DNA of 64,000 nt from Massilia terrae (GTDB taxonomy: Bacteria; Pseudomonadota; Gammaproteobacteria; Burkholderiales; Burkholderiaceae_D): positions 1,488,001 to 1,552,000 of the forward strand of contig NZ_JANUGU010000001.1 in assembly GCF_024753145.1 (NCBI RefSeq), given 5' to 3'. Positions 1 through 6,635 of this stretch are shown here, one piece after another; the first letter of the stretch is position 1; every line of letters begins with the position of its first letter. The notes beneath the pieces were generated by a model. The model saw only the letters and a list, made by a program, of their open reading frames with translations. It did not search any database and had not been told where the DNA came from. A program made the position numbers and the translations under genes.

Positions 1-942
1 GGTGCCGGTCGCGGGATCGCGCCAGCGCAGGCCGTCCTGGTCGGTGCCGACCCACAGGTTGGATCCGGCGTCGTGATACAGCGAGCGCACCGGCACGTCG
101 CCCATGCCGTCGGACGCGGCGATATGTTGGCGCTGCGGGACAGCTTCGTCCAGGCGCCAGGCTTCGAGCCCGGCGCTGGTGCCGATCCACAGCGTGTTGC
201 GCGGTCCCATCGACAGCGCCTGGATGCTGTTGCGGCGCCCGTCCTCCGCGGGCAGCACGCGGTAGTGCTGGAAGCTGTGCGATCCGGCCGCGAGGCGGTC
301 GATGCCATTGCTGGTGCCGACCCACAGCGCGCCATCCGGTGCCAGCGCCAGCGCGTTGACGTGGTCGTCCACCAGGCTGGCGGTCTCCAGCGGGTCGTGC
401 CGCATCAGGGCGAACTGGCCGGTGGCGGGATCGAAGTGGCGCAGTCCGGTCGCGCTGCCCAGCCACAATCCGCCCTTGCCGTCCGGCGTGATCGCCGTGA
501 TGCCGCGGATCGCGGCCGAGCCGTAGCCGCTACCGGCCGGCAAATAGCGCACAAATTTCTGGGTCGCCTCGTCAAAGCGCGCGAGGCCGCCCTTGGTACC
601 GAACCACAGCCGGCCGGCATCGTCCTCGTAGGATGCGGTAACGAAATTGTCGGGCAGGCTGCCGGGATTGTCGGGGTCGGTGCGGAACACCGTCATGCGG
701 TAGCCGTCGTAGCGGTTCAGGCCGGCCTGGGTGCCGAACCACATGAAGCCGTTGTGGTCTTGCAGCATGGTCAGGACCGATTCCTGCGACATGCCCTGCT
801 CCACGCCAATGCGCACGAAGCGCAGCGTGCGCGGCCCGGCGGCCAGCGCGCCGGCGCAGTACATCAGCAGCAGCCAAGCGCACAGCCAGCGCAGCACGCG
901 CCGCGCCCGGGCGGCCCCCTCTCGAGTGGTCGACGCCACCAT
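1..942 (-). CDS. Two-component regulator propeller protein, N-terminal part (runs off left edge)
   Basis: The 314 visible codons, translated from the reverse strand, start with a short basic n-region and a hydrophobic segment (LRWLCAWLLLMYCAGALA) that should act as a signal peptide or anchor. They continue with LRFVRIGVEQGMSQES and repeated blades of the type LWVGT/MWFGT...GLNRYD, about 40-50 residues each. This is the periplasmic seven-bladed sensor (two-component regulator propeller plus Y_Y_Y) found ahead of histidine kinase or GGDEF modules. At least five blades are visible; the output domain lies outside the window. The ATG at 942-940 follows GACGGGA. The gene points away from the tRNA cluster on the other strand. 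Confidence 0.85.
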   Translation of the reverse strand, partial: MVASTTREGAARARRVLRWLCAWLLLMYCAGALAAGPRTLRFVRIGVEQGMSQESVLTMLQDHNGFMWFGTQAGLNRYDGYRMTVFRTDPDNPGSLPDNFVTASYEDDAGRLWFGTKGGLARFDEATQKFVRYLPAGSGYGSAAIRGITAITPDGKGGLWLGSATGLRHFDPATGQFALMRHDPLETASLVDDHVNALALAPDGALWVGTSNGIDRLAAGSHSFQHYRVLPAEDGRRNSIQALSMGPRNTLWIGTSAGLEAWRLDEAVPQRQHIAASDGMGDVPVRSLYHDAGSNLWVGTDQDGLRWRDPATGT

Positions 943-1033
943 ATCATTCCCGTCAGATTCGCGACGCTTTAATCTACCAGAGCCCTTGCGAACATGAAAG
1001 AAATTAAGACTTCCGGAAACGAAATCACGCTGC

Positions 1034-1039
1034 TATAAT
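1034..1039 (+). promoter_or_regulatory. -10 box of tRNA-Arg copy 1
   Basis: A perfect TATAAT lies 11 bases before the mature 5' end of the tRNA. The -35 region about 17 bp upstream is poor (TTCCGG). The same -10 recurs at the same distance before copies 2 and 3. Confidence 0.75.
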
Positions 1040-1050
1040 GCGTGCCTCGG

Positions 1051-1127
1051 GCGGCTGTAGCTCAGCTGGATAGAGTACTTGGCTACGAACCAAGGGGTCG
1101 TGGGTTCGATTCCTGCCAGCCGCACCA
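1051..1127 (+). tRNA. tRNA-Arg (anticodon ACG), copy 1
   Basis: This 77-nt cloverleaf has acceptor stem GCGGCTG/CAGCCGC and encoded 3' CCA. The anticodon stem is CTTGG/CCAAG around loop CTACGAA, so the anticodon is ACG (read as ICG after deamination), decoding CGU/CGC/CGA arginine codons. The T arm carries GTTCGATTC. It is identical over its full length to the copies at 1390-1466 and 1587-1663, and has its own -10 box and rho-independent terminator, so it is a separate transcription unit. Confidence 0.97.
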
Positions 1128-1137
1128 GAAGACATGA

Positions 1138-1169
1138 GGGACCAGGTTGAGAAACCTGGTCCCTTTTTT
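1138..1169 (+). terminator. Rho-independent terminator of tRNA-Arg copy 1
   Basis: An 11-bp perfect stem GGGACCAGGTT/AACCTGGTCCC with a GAGA loop is followed by six T. The same hairpin with loop GAAA follows copy 2. Confidence 0.9.
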
Positions 1170-1188
1170 GTTTGCGTTCAGCCCCGAA

Positions 1189-1287
1189 CGTCGTTCCCGC
1201 GCAGGCGGGAACCCCATTTTGAATGCGCCCTGACACAACCTGCGCTTCGATCAAGAAATGGGATTCCCGCGTGCGCGGGAATGACAG
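1189..1287 (+). repeat. REP-like palindrome pair, inverted
   Basis: CGTTCCCGCGCAGGCGGGAA (1193-1212), trailed by CCCCATTT, faces an inverted copy, AAATGGG followed by ATTCCCGCGTGCGCGGGAAT and GAC (1257-1285). Each unit folds into a 7-bp GC stem. The same family recurs near 10.8, 13.4, 28.2-28.35 and 34.4 kb, always between genes. Confidence 0.8.
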
Positions 1288-1372
1288 CAGCTCTTCAGGC
1301 ACGCTGCCATGGTCAATCTCCGCCCAATTCGCACCACCCAATTCGCAACTTTGCCATTTTGCGCACTGCTGT

Positions 1373-1378
1373 TATAAT
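1373..1378 (+). promoter_or_regulatory. -10 box of tRNA-Arg copy 2
   Basis: TATAAT sits in the same context (GCGTGCCTCGG to the tRNA) as in copy 1, so the promoter was duplicated together with the gene. Confidence 0.75.
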
Positions 1379-1389
1379 GCGTGCCTCGG

Positions 1390-1466
1390 GCGGCTGTAGC
1401 TCAGCTGGATAGAGTACTTGGCTACGAACCAAGGGGTCGTGGGTTCGATTCCTGCCAGCCGCACCA
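1390..1466 (+). tRNA. tRNA-Arg (anticodon ACG), copy 2
   Basis: Its sequence is identical to copies 1 and 3, with 3' CCA encoded. The identity to copy 1 continues on both sides, from the -10 box to the terminator, which indicates duplication of an entire transcription unit of about 140 bp rather than of the tRNA alone. Confidence 0.97.
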
Positions 1467-1476
1467 GAAGACATGA

Positions 1477-1508
1477 GGGACCAGGTTGAAAAACCTGGTC
1501 CCTTTTTT
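1477..1508 (+). terminator. Rho-independent terminator of tRNA-Arg copy 2
   Basis: The stem GGGACCAGGTT/AACCTGGTCCC with a GAAA loop is followed by six T. It is near-identical to the terminator of copy 1. Confidence 0.9.
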
Positions 1509-1569
1509 CTTTTGCATGAGGTCTCACGCGCGGGTCGCGGTGGCACTTTGCCATTTCGGGCAGGCCTGC

Positions 1570-1575
1570 TATAAT
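1570..1575 (+). promoter_or_regulatory. -10 box of tRNA-Arg copy 3
   Basis: TATAAT at the same distance upstream as for copies 1 and 2, with leader GCGTGCTTCGG (one base different from the other two). Confidence 0.75.
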
Positions 1576-1586
1576 GCGTGCTTCGG

Positions 1587-1663
1587 GCGGCTGTAGCTCA
1601 GCTGGATAGAGTACTTGGCTACGAACCAAGGGGTCGTGGGTTCGATTCCTGCCAGCCGCACCA
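1587..1663 (+). tRNA. tRNA-Arg (anticodon ACG), copy 3
   Basis: Identical in sequence to copies 1 and 2 (anticodon loop CTACGAA, encoded CCA). The sequence diverges from the other copies right after the CCA, where a different terminator hairpin is used. Three identical copies fit a high demand for the CGC codons that dominate in this GC-rich genome. Confidence 0.97.
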
Positions 1664-1674
1664 TCTTTTCAAAG

Positions 1675-1703
1675 TGGTCCAGAGGAAACTCTGGGCCATT
1701 TTT
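1675..1703 (+). terminator. Rho-independent terminator of tRNA-Arg copy 3
   Basis: A 10-bp stem TGGTCCAGAG/CTCTGGGCCA with a GAAA loop and one G-T pair is followed by five T. Confidence 0.85.
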
Positions 1704-1942
1704 CATTTCTGCCCCTTTTTTCTACTGATGAGTTAGCGACAGTACCGCTGAGTTGCCGCTTTTTGTCGCCAATACACACACCATCCGTCTTAAACCGGCC
1801 TTAAAAACGGGCGCGTTGCGCCGGACAGCCTCTCTTCTCTGCGTAGGACTATCCTGACGATTAGCTTGCGCGCGCGGGAATCGTTGCCTTCTCTCAAGCA
1901 CAATTTGATCGTTTTCCCTCTGGAGCCCGCTTGCAGCGTCTA

Positions 1943-1970
1943 GCTGTCGGGAAAACATTTTTCCGACAGC
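1943..1970. repeat. Inverted repeat in the 1.70-2.10 kb intergenic region
   Basis: GCTGTCGGGAAAA and TTTTTCCGACAGC are complementary over 13 positions (one G-T) with almost no loop. The pair sits about 130 bp upstream of the PEP-CTERM gene. The rest of 1704-2102 holds no convincing gene; the 86-codon reverse frame there has no recognisable features or ribosome site. The repeat may be an operator or part of an RNA hairpin. Confidence 0.5.
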
Positions 1971-2102
1971 ACTTTTCCCCATAGAAGCACACCGATCCGT
2001 GCACTTATACGATTTTGATCACGCTTTTGCTAATCTGGACTTCCCCCGATTCTTGAACAACCAAGCTGCAGGACGCGGCTGTTTCTCTTGAGAGGTTTAG
2101 AC

Positions 2103-2663
2103 ATGAAAAAGACTTTGCTCGCTGCACTCGTCATCGCCACTGCCTCGTTTGGCACCACTGCGATGGCAGATACGATAGGCAAGACTCCGCAAGTGCTCAA
2201 CCTGACGGACAATGCCGGCTTCTTTGGCGATGTATTCGGCGCCAATAACAAGGGCAACACTTTCGCCGACAAGTTCACCTTCTCCGTGAGCGGCAGCTCC
2301 ATGATGAACATGAACGCCATTGTGTCGTCGATCAGCCCCAGCGCTGACACCGGCCTCGATTTCACCGGCCTGGCACTGTACGGCGTTGGCACTGGCGGCG
2401 CCGCCGACAAGCTGATCGCCAGCGGCACGGGCAATGCGGCCGGCCCGATCGACGTCTGGACCCTGTCGACCAGCAATCTGGCCGCAGGCAATTACTACCT
2501 CAAAGTGAGCGGCAATGTCGTGGGCACCACCGCGGCATCGTTCGGCGGCGCCACGATGATGATGGCGGCCCCGGTGCCGGAGCCGGAAACCTACGGCATG
2601 ATGCTGGGCGGCCTGGGCGTGCTGGGCTTCCTGGCCCGTCGCCGCAAACAGAAACAAGCCTAA
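2103..2663 (+). CDS. FxDxF-type PEP-CTERM exported protein
   Basis: This 186-aa protein has a signal peptide (MKKTLLAALVIATASFGTTAMA, cleaved before D). The body is rich in Gly/Ala/Ser/Thr and contains FADKFTF near residue 52, matching the FxDxF subfamily. It ends in a PEP-CTERM sorting tail: VPEPETYGM, a hydrophobic stretch (LGGLGVLGFLA), then RRRKQKQA. Such tails are processed by exosortase in exopolysaccharide-producing Gram-negatives. The ATG at 2103 is chosen because AGAGG at 2091-2095 is well spaced for it; a TTG five codons upstream overlaps that site. The gene is monocistronic, with a terminator downstream. The molecular role is unknown. Confidence 0.88.
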   Translation: MKKTLLAALVIATASFGTTAMADTIGKTPQVLNLTDNAGFFGDVFGANNKGNTFADKFTFSVSGSSMMNMNAIVSSISPSADTGLDFTGLALYGVGTGGAADKLIASGTGNAAGPIDVWTLSTSNLAAGNYYLKVSGNVVGTTAASFGGATMMMAAPVPEPETYGMMLGGLGVLGFLARRRKQKQA

Positions 2664-2724
2664 GCTGCATCCCTCAGGCATCTGTCCTTGATGTACGCGG
2701 AAGCCGGCCGGCTTCCGCCCTGGT

Positions 2725-2759
2725 GCGCCGGAGCGGGGTTTCCCCTCTGGCGCGTTTTT
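2725..2759 (+). terminator. Terminator after the PEP-CTERM gene
   Basis: A hairpin with outer stem GCGCC/GGCGC and inner stem GGGG/CCCC is followed by TTTTT, five bases before the convergent kinase gene ends. Confidence 0.75.
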
Positions 2760-2763
2760 ACGC

Positions 2764-4656
2764 CTACTTGCGGCGTTTCTCGACGATCGCCCGGTTGCCG
2801 AGGATCTCCTCGATCTGCTCGAAGCGCACCGGCTTGACCATGTGATGGTCGAAGCCGGCCTCGAACGCCAGCTGGCGGTCCTTCTCCTGTCCCCAGCCGG
2901 TCACCGCGATCAGGATCGTCAGCGTCCCGCAGGGCAGCCCGCGGATCCCGCGCGCGAGGTCGTAGCCGGACATCTGCGGCAGGCCGATGTCGAGGAAGGC
3001 ATAGTCCGGGCAGAAGCGGCTGGCGGCGGTCAGCGCATCCGGTCCGTTGTGCGTGATGACCACGCTGTGCCCCATGGCCGAGAGCAGCGCGCCGATGCTG
3101 TTGACGAAGTCGACATTGTCGTCGGCCAACAGGATGCGGTAGGTCTCGGCGCTGATGAAGGACGCCGGCGTCGGCTTGGTCAGCGGCTCCGGCTCGACCA
3201 CGATCGGCAGGCGCACCGTGAAGCGGCTGCCGCGGCCCAGGCCCTCGCTGTGGGCGGCGATCGAGCCGCCGTGCAGCTCCACCAGGCGGCGCGCCAGCGA
3301 CAGGCCGACGCCCAGCCCCGCGTTGCTGCGCTCGAGCCGAGAATCGACTTGCACGAACATCTCAAACACCTGGTCCAGCATGTCCGGCGCCAGCCCGATG
3401 CCGGTATCGGACACCTCCACCACCAGCGCGTTCTCCTCCACGTGGGCGGCCAGCGTCACGCGGCCGCCGCGGTCGGTGTACTTGGCGGCGTTGTTGAGCA
3501 GGTTCGACAGGATCTGCGCCAGCCGGGTGGCGTCGCCATGCAGGAACACCGGCCGGTCCGGCAGCTCGATGATCAGCTCGTGGCCGTGCAGCTCGATGAA
3601 GGGGCGCACCACCTCCAGCGCGTCATTGACCACCGCCTTCAGCTCGACCCGGCCCATCTTGATCGCCAGCTTGCCGGTATTGATGCGCGACACGTCCAGC
3701 AGGTCGTCCACCAGCCGCACCATCTGGCGCAACTGGCGCTCCATGATGTCGGTGGCACGCTGGGTGGACGCGGCGTCGCCGCTGCGCAGGCGCAGGATGT
3801 CGAGCCCGGTGCGGATCGGCGCCAGCGGATTCCTCAGCTCATGCGCCAGCGTGGCCAGGAATTCGTCCTTGCGCCTGTCGGCGCTGCGCAAGGCGTCCTC
3901 GGCGCGCTCGCGCACCTGCATCTCGTGCTCCAGCGTGCGGTTGGCCTGCTGCAAGGCATCCGAGCGGCGCCCGACCTCGGCCAGCATGTCATTGAAGGCG
4001 TCCACCAGCACGCCGATCTCGCCGCTCTCGCCCGGCACCCGCAACGAAAAGTCGCGCCGCTGCATCACCTGGCGCGCCACCTCGGTCATCGAATTGAGCG
4101 GGCGCGTGATCCAGCTCTGCATGCGGCGCGCCGTCAGCGAGGCGATCAGCAGCGCCACCAGCATCACGGCGACCAGGATCCCCCCGTAGTTGAGCATGCG
4201 GTCAATCAGGCCGTAGCGCGAGCGCAGGTAGACCGTGCCGATCAGTTCGCCGTTCTCGACGATGCGCTGCGTCACCACCAGCTCGCCGCGCTTGATCGAA
4301 TAGCCCTGCTGCGGCGGCCGCGCCGGCACCTGCAGGTCGTCCGGGTTGGCCGCATAGGTGGCGAACAGGGTGCCGGAACTGGTGTACACGGCGCCCGCCA
4401 GGATCTGCGGGCGCACCCGTAGCACCGCCAGGTTCTGGCGCGCCGCGCTGGCATCGTTGAAGGTGAGCGCCGGCGCCGTCACGCGCGCCATGATGTCGGC
4501 CTGCGCGCTCAGGTCGCGGATCCAGTAATTGCGGAAGGTCCCCAGGTCGAACGCCATCATGGCCACCGAGGCGATCACCAGTGCGACCAGGGTGGTCACG
4601 ACCGACATCGACATCAGCTTGCCGCGCACGGTTCCAGTATCGAGCCACCTGGTCAT
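2764..4656 (-). CDS. CHASE8-type hybrid sensor histidine kinase (YfiN-like sensor, kinase output)
   Basis: This 630-aa membrane protein has a TM helix near residues 15-40, then a periplasmic domain of about 110 residues (LTFNDASAARQNL, VYTSSGTLFATY) of the CHASE8 kind seen in YfiN/TpbB cyclases. A second TM (GGILVAVMLVALLIASL), a HAMP linker and a coiled coil follow. Then come HisKA with phospho-His at about 272 (LAHELRNPL), an HATPase with DTGIGL, and a C-terminal receiver with Asp at about 556 (AFLDIGLP). The ATG overlaps the stop of the upstream yfiR-like gene (ATGA) behind AAGGAG, so the two are translationally coupled. By analogy with YfiR-YfiN, the periplasmic partner may hold the sensor inactive; here the output is phosphotransfer instead of c-di-GMP synthesis. 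Confidence 0.88.
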   Translation of the reverse strand: MTRWLDTGTVRGKLMSMSVVTTLVALVIASVAMMAFDLGTFRNYWIRDLSAQADIMARVTAPALTFNDASAARQNLAVLRVRPQILAGAVYTSSGTLFATYAANPDDLQVPARPPQQGYSIKRGELVVTQRIVENGELIGTVYLRSRYGLIDRMLNYGGILVAVMLVALLIASLTARRMQSWITRPLNSMTEVARQVMQRRDFSLRVPGESGEIGVLVDAFNDMLAEVGRRSDALQQANRTLEHEMQVRERAEDALRSADRRKDEFLATLAHELRNPLAPIRTGLDILRLRSGDAASTQRATDIMERQLRQMVRLVDDLLDVSRINTGKLAIKMGRVELKAVVNDALEVVRPFIELHGHELIIELPDRPVFLHGDATRLAQILSNLLNNAAKYTDRGGRVTLAAHVEENALVVEVSDTGIGLAPDMLDQVFEMFVQVDSRLERSNAGLGVGLSLARRLVELHGGSIAAHSEGLGRGSRFTVRLPIVVEPEPLTKPTPASFISAETYRILLADDNVDFVNSIGALLSAMGHSVVITHNGPDALTAASRFCPDYAFLDIGLPQMSGYDLARGIRGLPCGTLTILIAVTGWGQEKDRQLAFEAGFDHHMVKPVRFEQIEEILGNRAIVEKRRK

Positions 4657-5231
4657 GGAGCTCCTTTCTGCACGTGGTTGGCCACCGTCAGCAGGCGCGA
4701 ACTGAGCCGTACGTTGTTGTGCTCGGCGGCATCCAGCGAGACGTCGAAGCGCACGTGCTCGCCAACCAGGCGGAAGTTGATCACCGCCCCCTGCTGCAGC
4801 CCGCCGTCGCATTCGGTCACGACCAGCAGTGCGCGGGTGGCGCGGATCACCCGCGCGGCCCGCCCGCAGTCGGAGCCGCCCACGAACAGCAGGTGGGCCA
4901 GCACGCCATCCCCCTCGCGCAGGGCGCGCACCACGATCGGATGGCTGTTGACGGAGCGCCCGGCGGTGATCGCCGCCAGGTCGGCCGCCATCTCTTCCGA
5001 ATTGGCGACCACCATGATGACCGGGGCGGCCGGCTCGGCGAAGGCGCCGGCCGGGAATTCGGTGTAGGCCAGGAATTTGTACAGGAAAGCGGCCTTCACC
5101 CGCCGTTCCAGCGCCGAGCCGTCCTGCGCCTGCGCCGCCCGCGGCACTGTTGCCAGGATGCCGCACACCAGCGCCAGGCAGGCCAGCCAGGCGGCCGGAA
5201 CCAGCCGGCGCCAGCCTACCTGACCCGTCAT
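4653..5231 (-). CDS. YfiR-family periplasmic protein (DUF4154)
   Basis: About 192 residues with a signal peptide (VPAAWLACLALVCGILATVP, then AQAQ). The mature domain begins ERRVKAAFLYKFLAYTEFP, typical of YfiR, and ends with INFRLVGEHVRFDVSLDAA..., the usual C-terminal signature. YfiR proteins are periplasmic repressors of CHASE8 sensors that respond to redox or envelope state. The gene overlaps the CHASE8 kinase by four bases. The start is uncertain: ATG 5231 has GAGGAGGG almost adjacent, and the frame is open upstream to 5351 but without a signal-peptide-like N terminus. Confidence 0.85.
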   Translation of the reverse strand: MTGQVGWRRLVPAAWLACLALVCGILATVPRAAQAQDGSALERRVKAAFLYKFLAYTEFPAGAFAEPAAPVIMVVANSEEMAADLAAITAGRSVNSHPIVVRALREGDGVLAHLLFVGGSDCGRAARVIRATRALLVVTECDGGLQQGAVINFRLVGEHVRFDVSLDAAEHNNVRLSSRLLTVANHVQKGAP

Positions 5232-5599
5232 CCCTCCTCGCGGGCGAGCACAGACGAACGCGCGCCGGCAGCGTGCGCGTTCGGCGAACCGTCCGCCACC
5301 CGTTTGGAGAAATGCATTCATATTTTTCAATCGTAAAACATTTTCTCCCATGCACCAACCGCCGCACGATTGGAACTGTAGCGTACATATTCATTTCGAT
5401 GATGGTGCGTATTCGAAATGGAAATTGGAGCTAATTGCGGCAATGCAGCATCATGCTTCCTGTCTCCTCTATTCTCCTCCAAGGAAATAGATTGAAGCCC
5501 GCAGCCTCAGCCGCGGGCTATTTTTTTGCCTGTCGTGCGCGCGCATCCCGTCGCGGGCTTGGTGTAGGATTAGCCACCTTTTGGCATCTACACGACTCG
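5232..5599. other. Intergenic region between yfiR-like gene and REC gene
   Basis: These 368 bases are AT-richer than the surroundings and carry no convincing coding sequence. They contain the 5' side of two divergent genes and an intrinsic terminator at 5497-5527 with no gene in front of it. Confidence 0.5.
5497..5527 (+). terminator. Orphan rho-independent terminator (possible sRNA end or leader attenuator)
   Basis: Stem GCCCGC/GCGGGC with loop AGCCTCAGCC is followed by TA and seven T. It lies 73 bases before the downstream start codon and over 250 bases after the nearest divergent start, so no protein gene feeds into it. Either a small RNA ends here, or the leader of the downstream gene is attenuated. 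No strong promoter was found for an sRNA. Confidence 0.6.
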
Positions 5600-6436
5600 A
5601 TGTACGCAACCGGCCCTTCCCCTCTCTCCGTCAGCGACTACGACTGGTTGGCGTCCCAGCTGGGGGCGCCGGACGCCTGGCCGCTGCCGCTGCGCATCGC
5701 CGCCGACCTGTTGCTGGGCAGCCCCCTGCCCGCCCTGCTGGCCTGGGGCGAAGCGCCCGTGGTCCTGTTCAATGCCGCCTATGCCGAACTGGCCGGGCCC
5801 GGCTATGGCAAGGTTCCCGGTGGCACGGTGCCGCCGGTGATGCCGCCGCCGCTGGCGGCCGCGCGCGACGCGCTGGCCACGGCGCGCCAGGGCAAGCCCT
5901 CATGCGTCCATGACGTCGCGCTCGCCTTCGTGCGGGCCGGCGGGCGCGTGGAGGAACGGCGCGACCTCTACCTGGTGCCGGTCAAGGACGGCAATGGCGG
6001 CGTGGGCGGCGTGTTCTGCACCCTGGCCCAGCCCACCAGCGCCCCGGCGGCGGAAGCGGCCGGCTCCGGCTCCCTGCGCATCCTGGTGGTGGAAGACAAC
6101 CTCGATTCCCAATACCTGGTGTGCGAGATGCTGCGCGCCTTCGGCCACCATGCCGACGGCGTCGGCCATCCCAGCGACGCCCTGGCCCGCCTCGGCGCCG
6201 AGCGCTACGACGTGCTGTTCTCGGACGTCAGCCTGCCCGGCATGTCCGGGGTGGAGCTGGCGCGCGAGGCCATCGCCGGCCAGCCCGGAATCAAGGTGAT
6301 CTTTGCCTCCGGCTACGGCGACAGCTTGCTGCGCCACCTCGACTTCCCTTATCTGTCGCTGCAAAAGCCTTACGAGCTCGACCAGCTACAGGCGGCCCTC
6401 GACCGCGTTGCCGCCGCCCCCGCGGCGCGAAGCTGA
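5600..6436 (+). CDS. PAS-like/response-regulator receiver protein without output domain
   Basis: This 278-aa cytoplasmic protein has an N-terminal part of about 130 residues resembling the PAS-like fold in front of many hybrid kinases (SPLSVSDYDWLASQLG, PVVLFNAAYAELAG). A linker and a full receiver follow: LRILVVEDN, phospho-Asp at about 209 (VLFSDVSLPGMSG), conserved Lys in LQKPYE. There is no kinase or DNA-binding domain, so it probably acts as a single-domain partner of the hybrid kinase downstream. The ATG at 5600 is preferred because the longer open frame would run through the terminator at 5497-5527. No clear ribosome site precedes it. Confidence 0.75.
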   Translation: MYATGPSPLSVSDYDWLASQLGAPDAWPLPLRIAADLLLGSPLPALLAWGEAPVVLFNAAYAELAGPGYGKVPGGTVPPVMPPPLAAARDALATARQGKPSCVHDVALAFVRAGGRVEERRDLYLVPVKDGNGGVGGVFCTLAQPTSAPAAEAAGSGSLRILVVEDNLDSQYLVCEMLRAFGHHADGVGHPSDALARLGAERYDVLFSDVSLPGMSGVELAREAIAGQPGIKVIFASGYGDSLLRHLDFPYLSLQKPYELDQLQAALDRVAAAPAARS

Positions 6437-6635
6437 CGCGGCAAGCGTGTGCGGCCGGAATGCTGGGCTGGGCTAGAATCGGGCATGTTCGGCTGCCGCG
6501 GCCATGCGGCGGTGGCCGCGCGCCCCTGACTTTGACGCGCATGTATGCCATCTCCACCTCCGGCGGCCGATGTCCCCTGCCGCTTGCCGCGACACGCCCG
6601 TTCGCCTTCCGGCGCGCCCGCAGGGAGACACACGC

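Noticed and set aside
1051..1663. tRNA-Arg cluster as a phage or island attachment site
   Set aside because: No integrase, no displaced 3' tRNA fragment and no foreign-looking segment follow; the repeats are whole tRNA units.
1722..1982. 86-codon reverse frame upstream of the PEP-CTERM gene
   Set aside because: No ribosome site or recognisable sequence, and it contains the inverted repeat at 1943-1970; treated as non-coding.
4657..5394. N-terminal extension of the CHASE8 kinase to 876 residues
   Set aside because: That stretch is the yfiR-like gene read in another frame; the kinase starts at the ATG that overlaps the yfiR stop behind AAGGAG.
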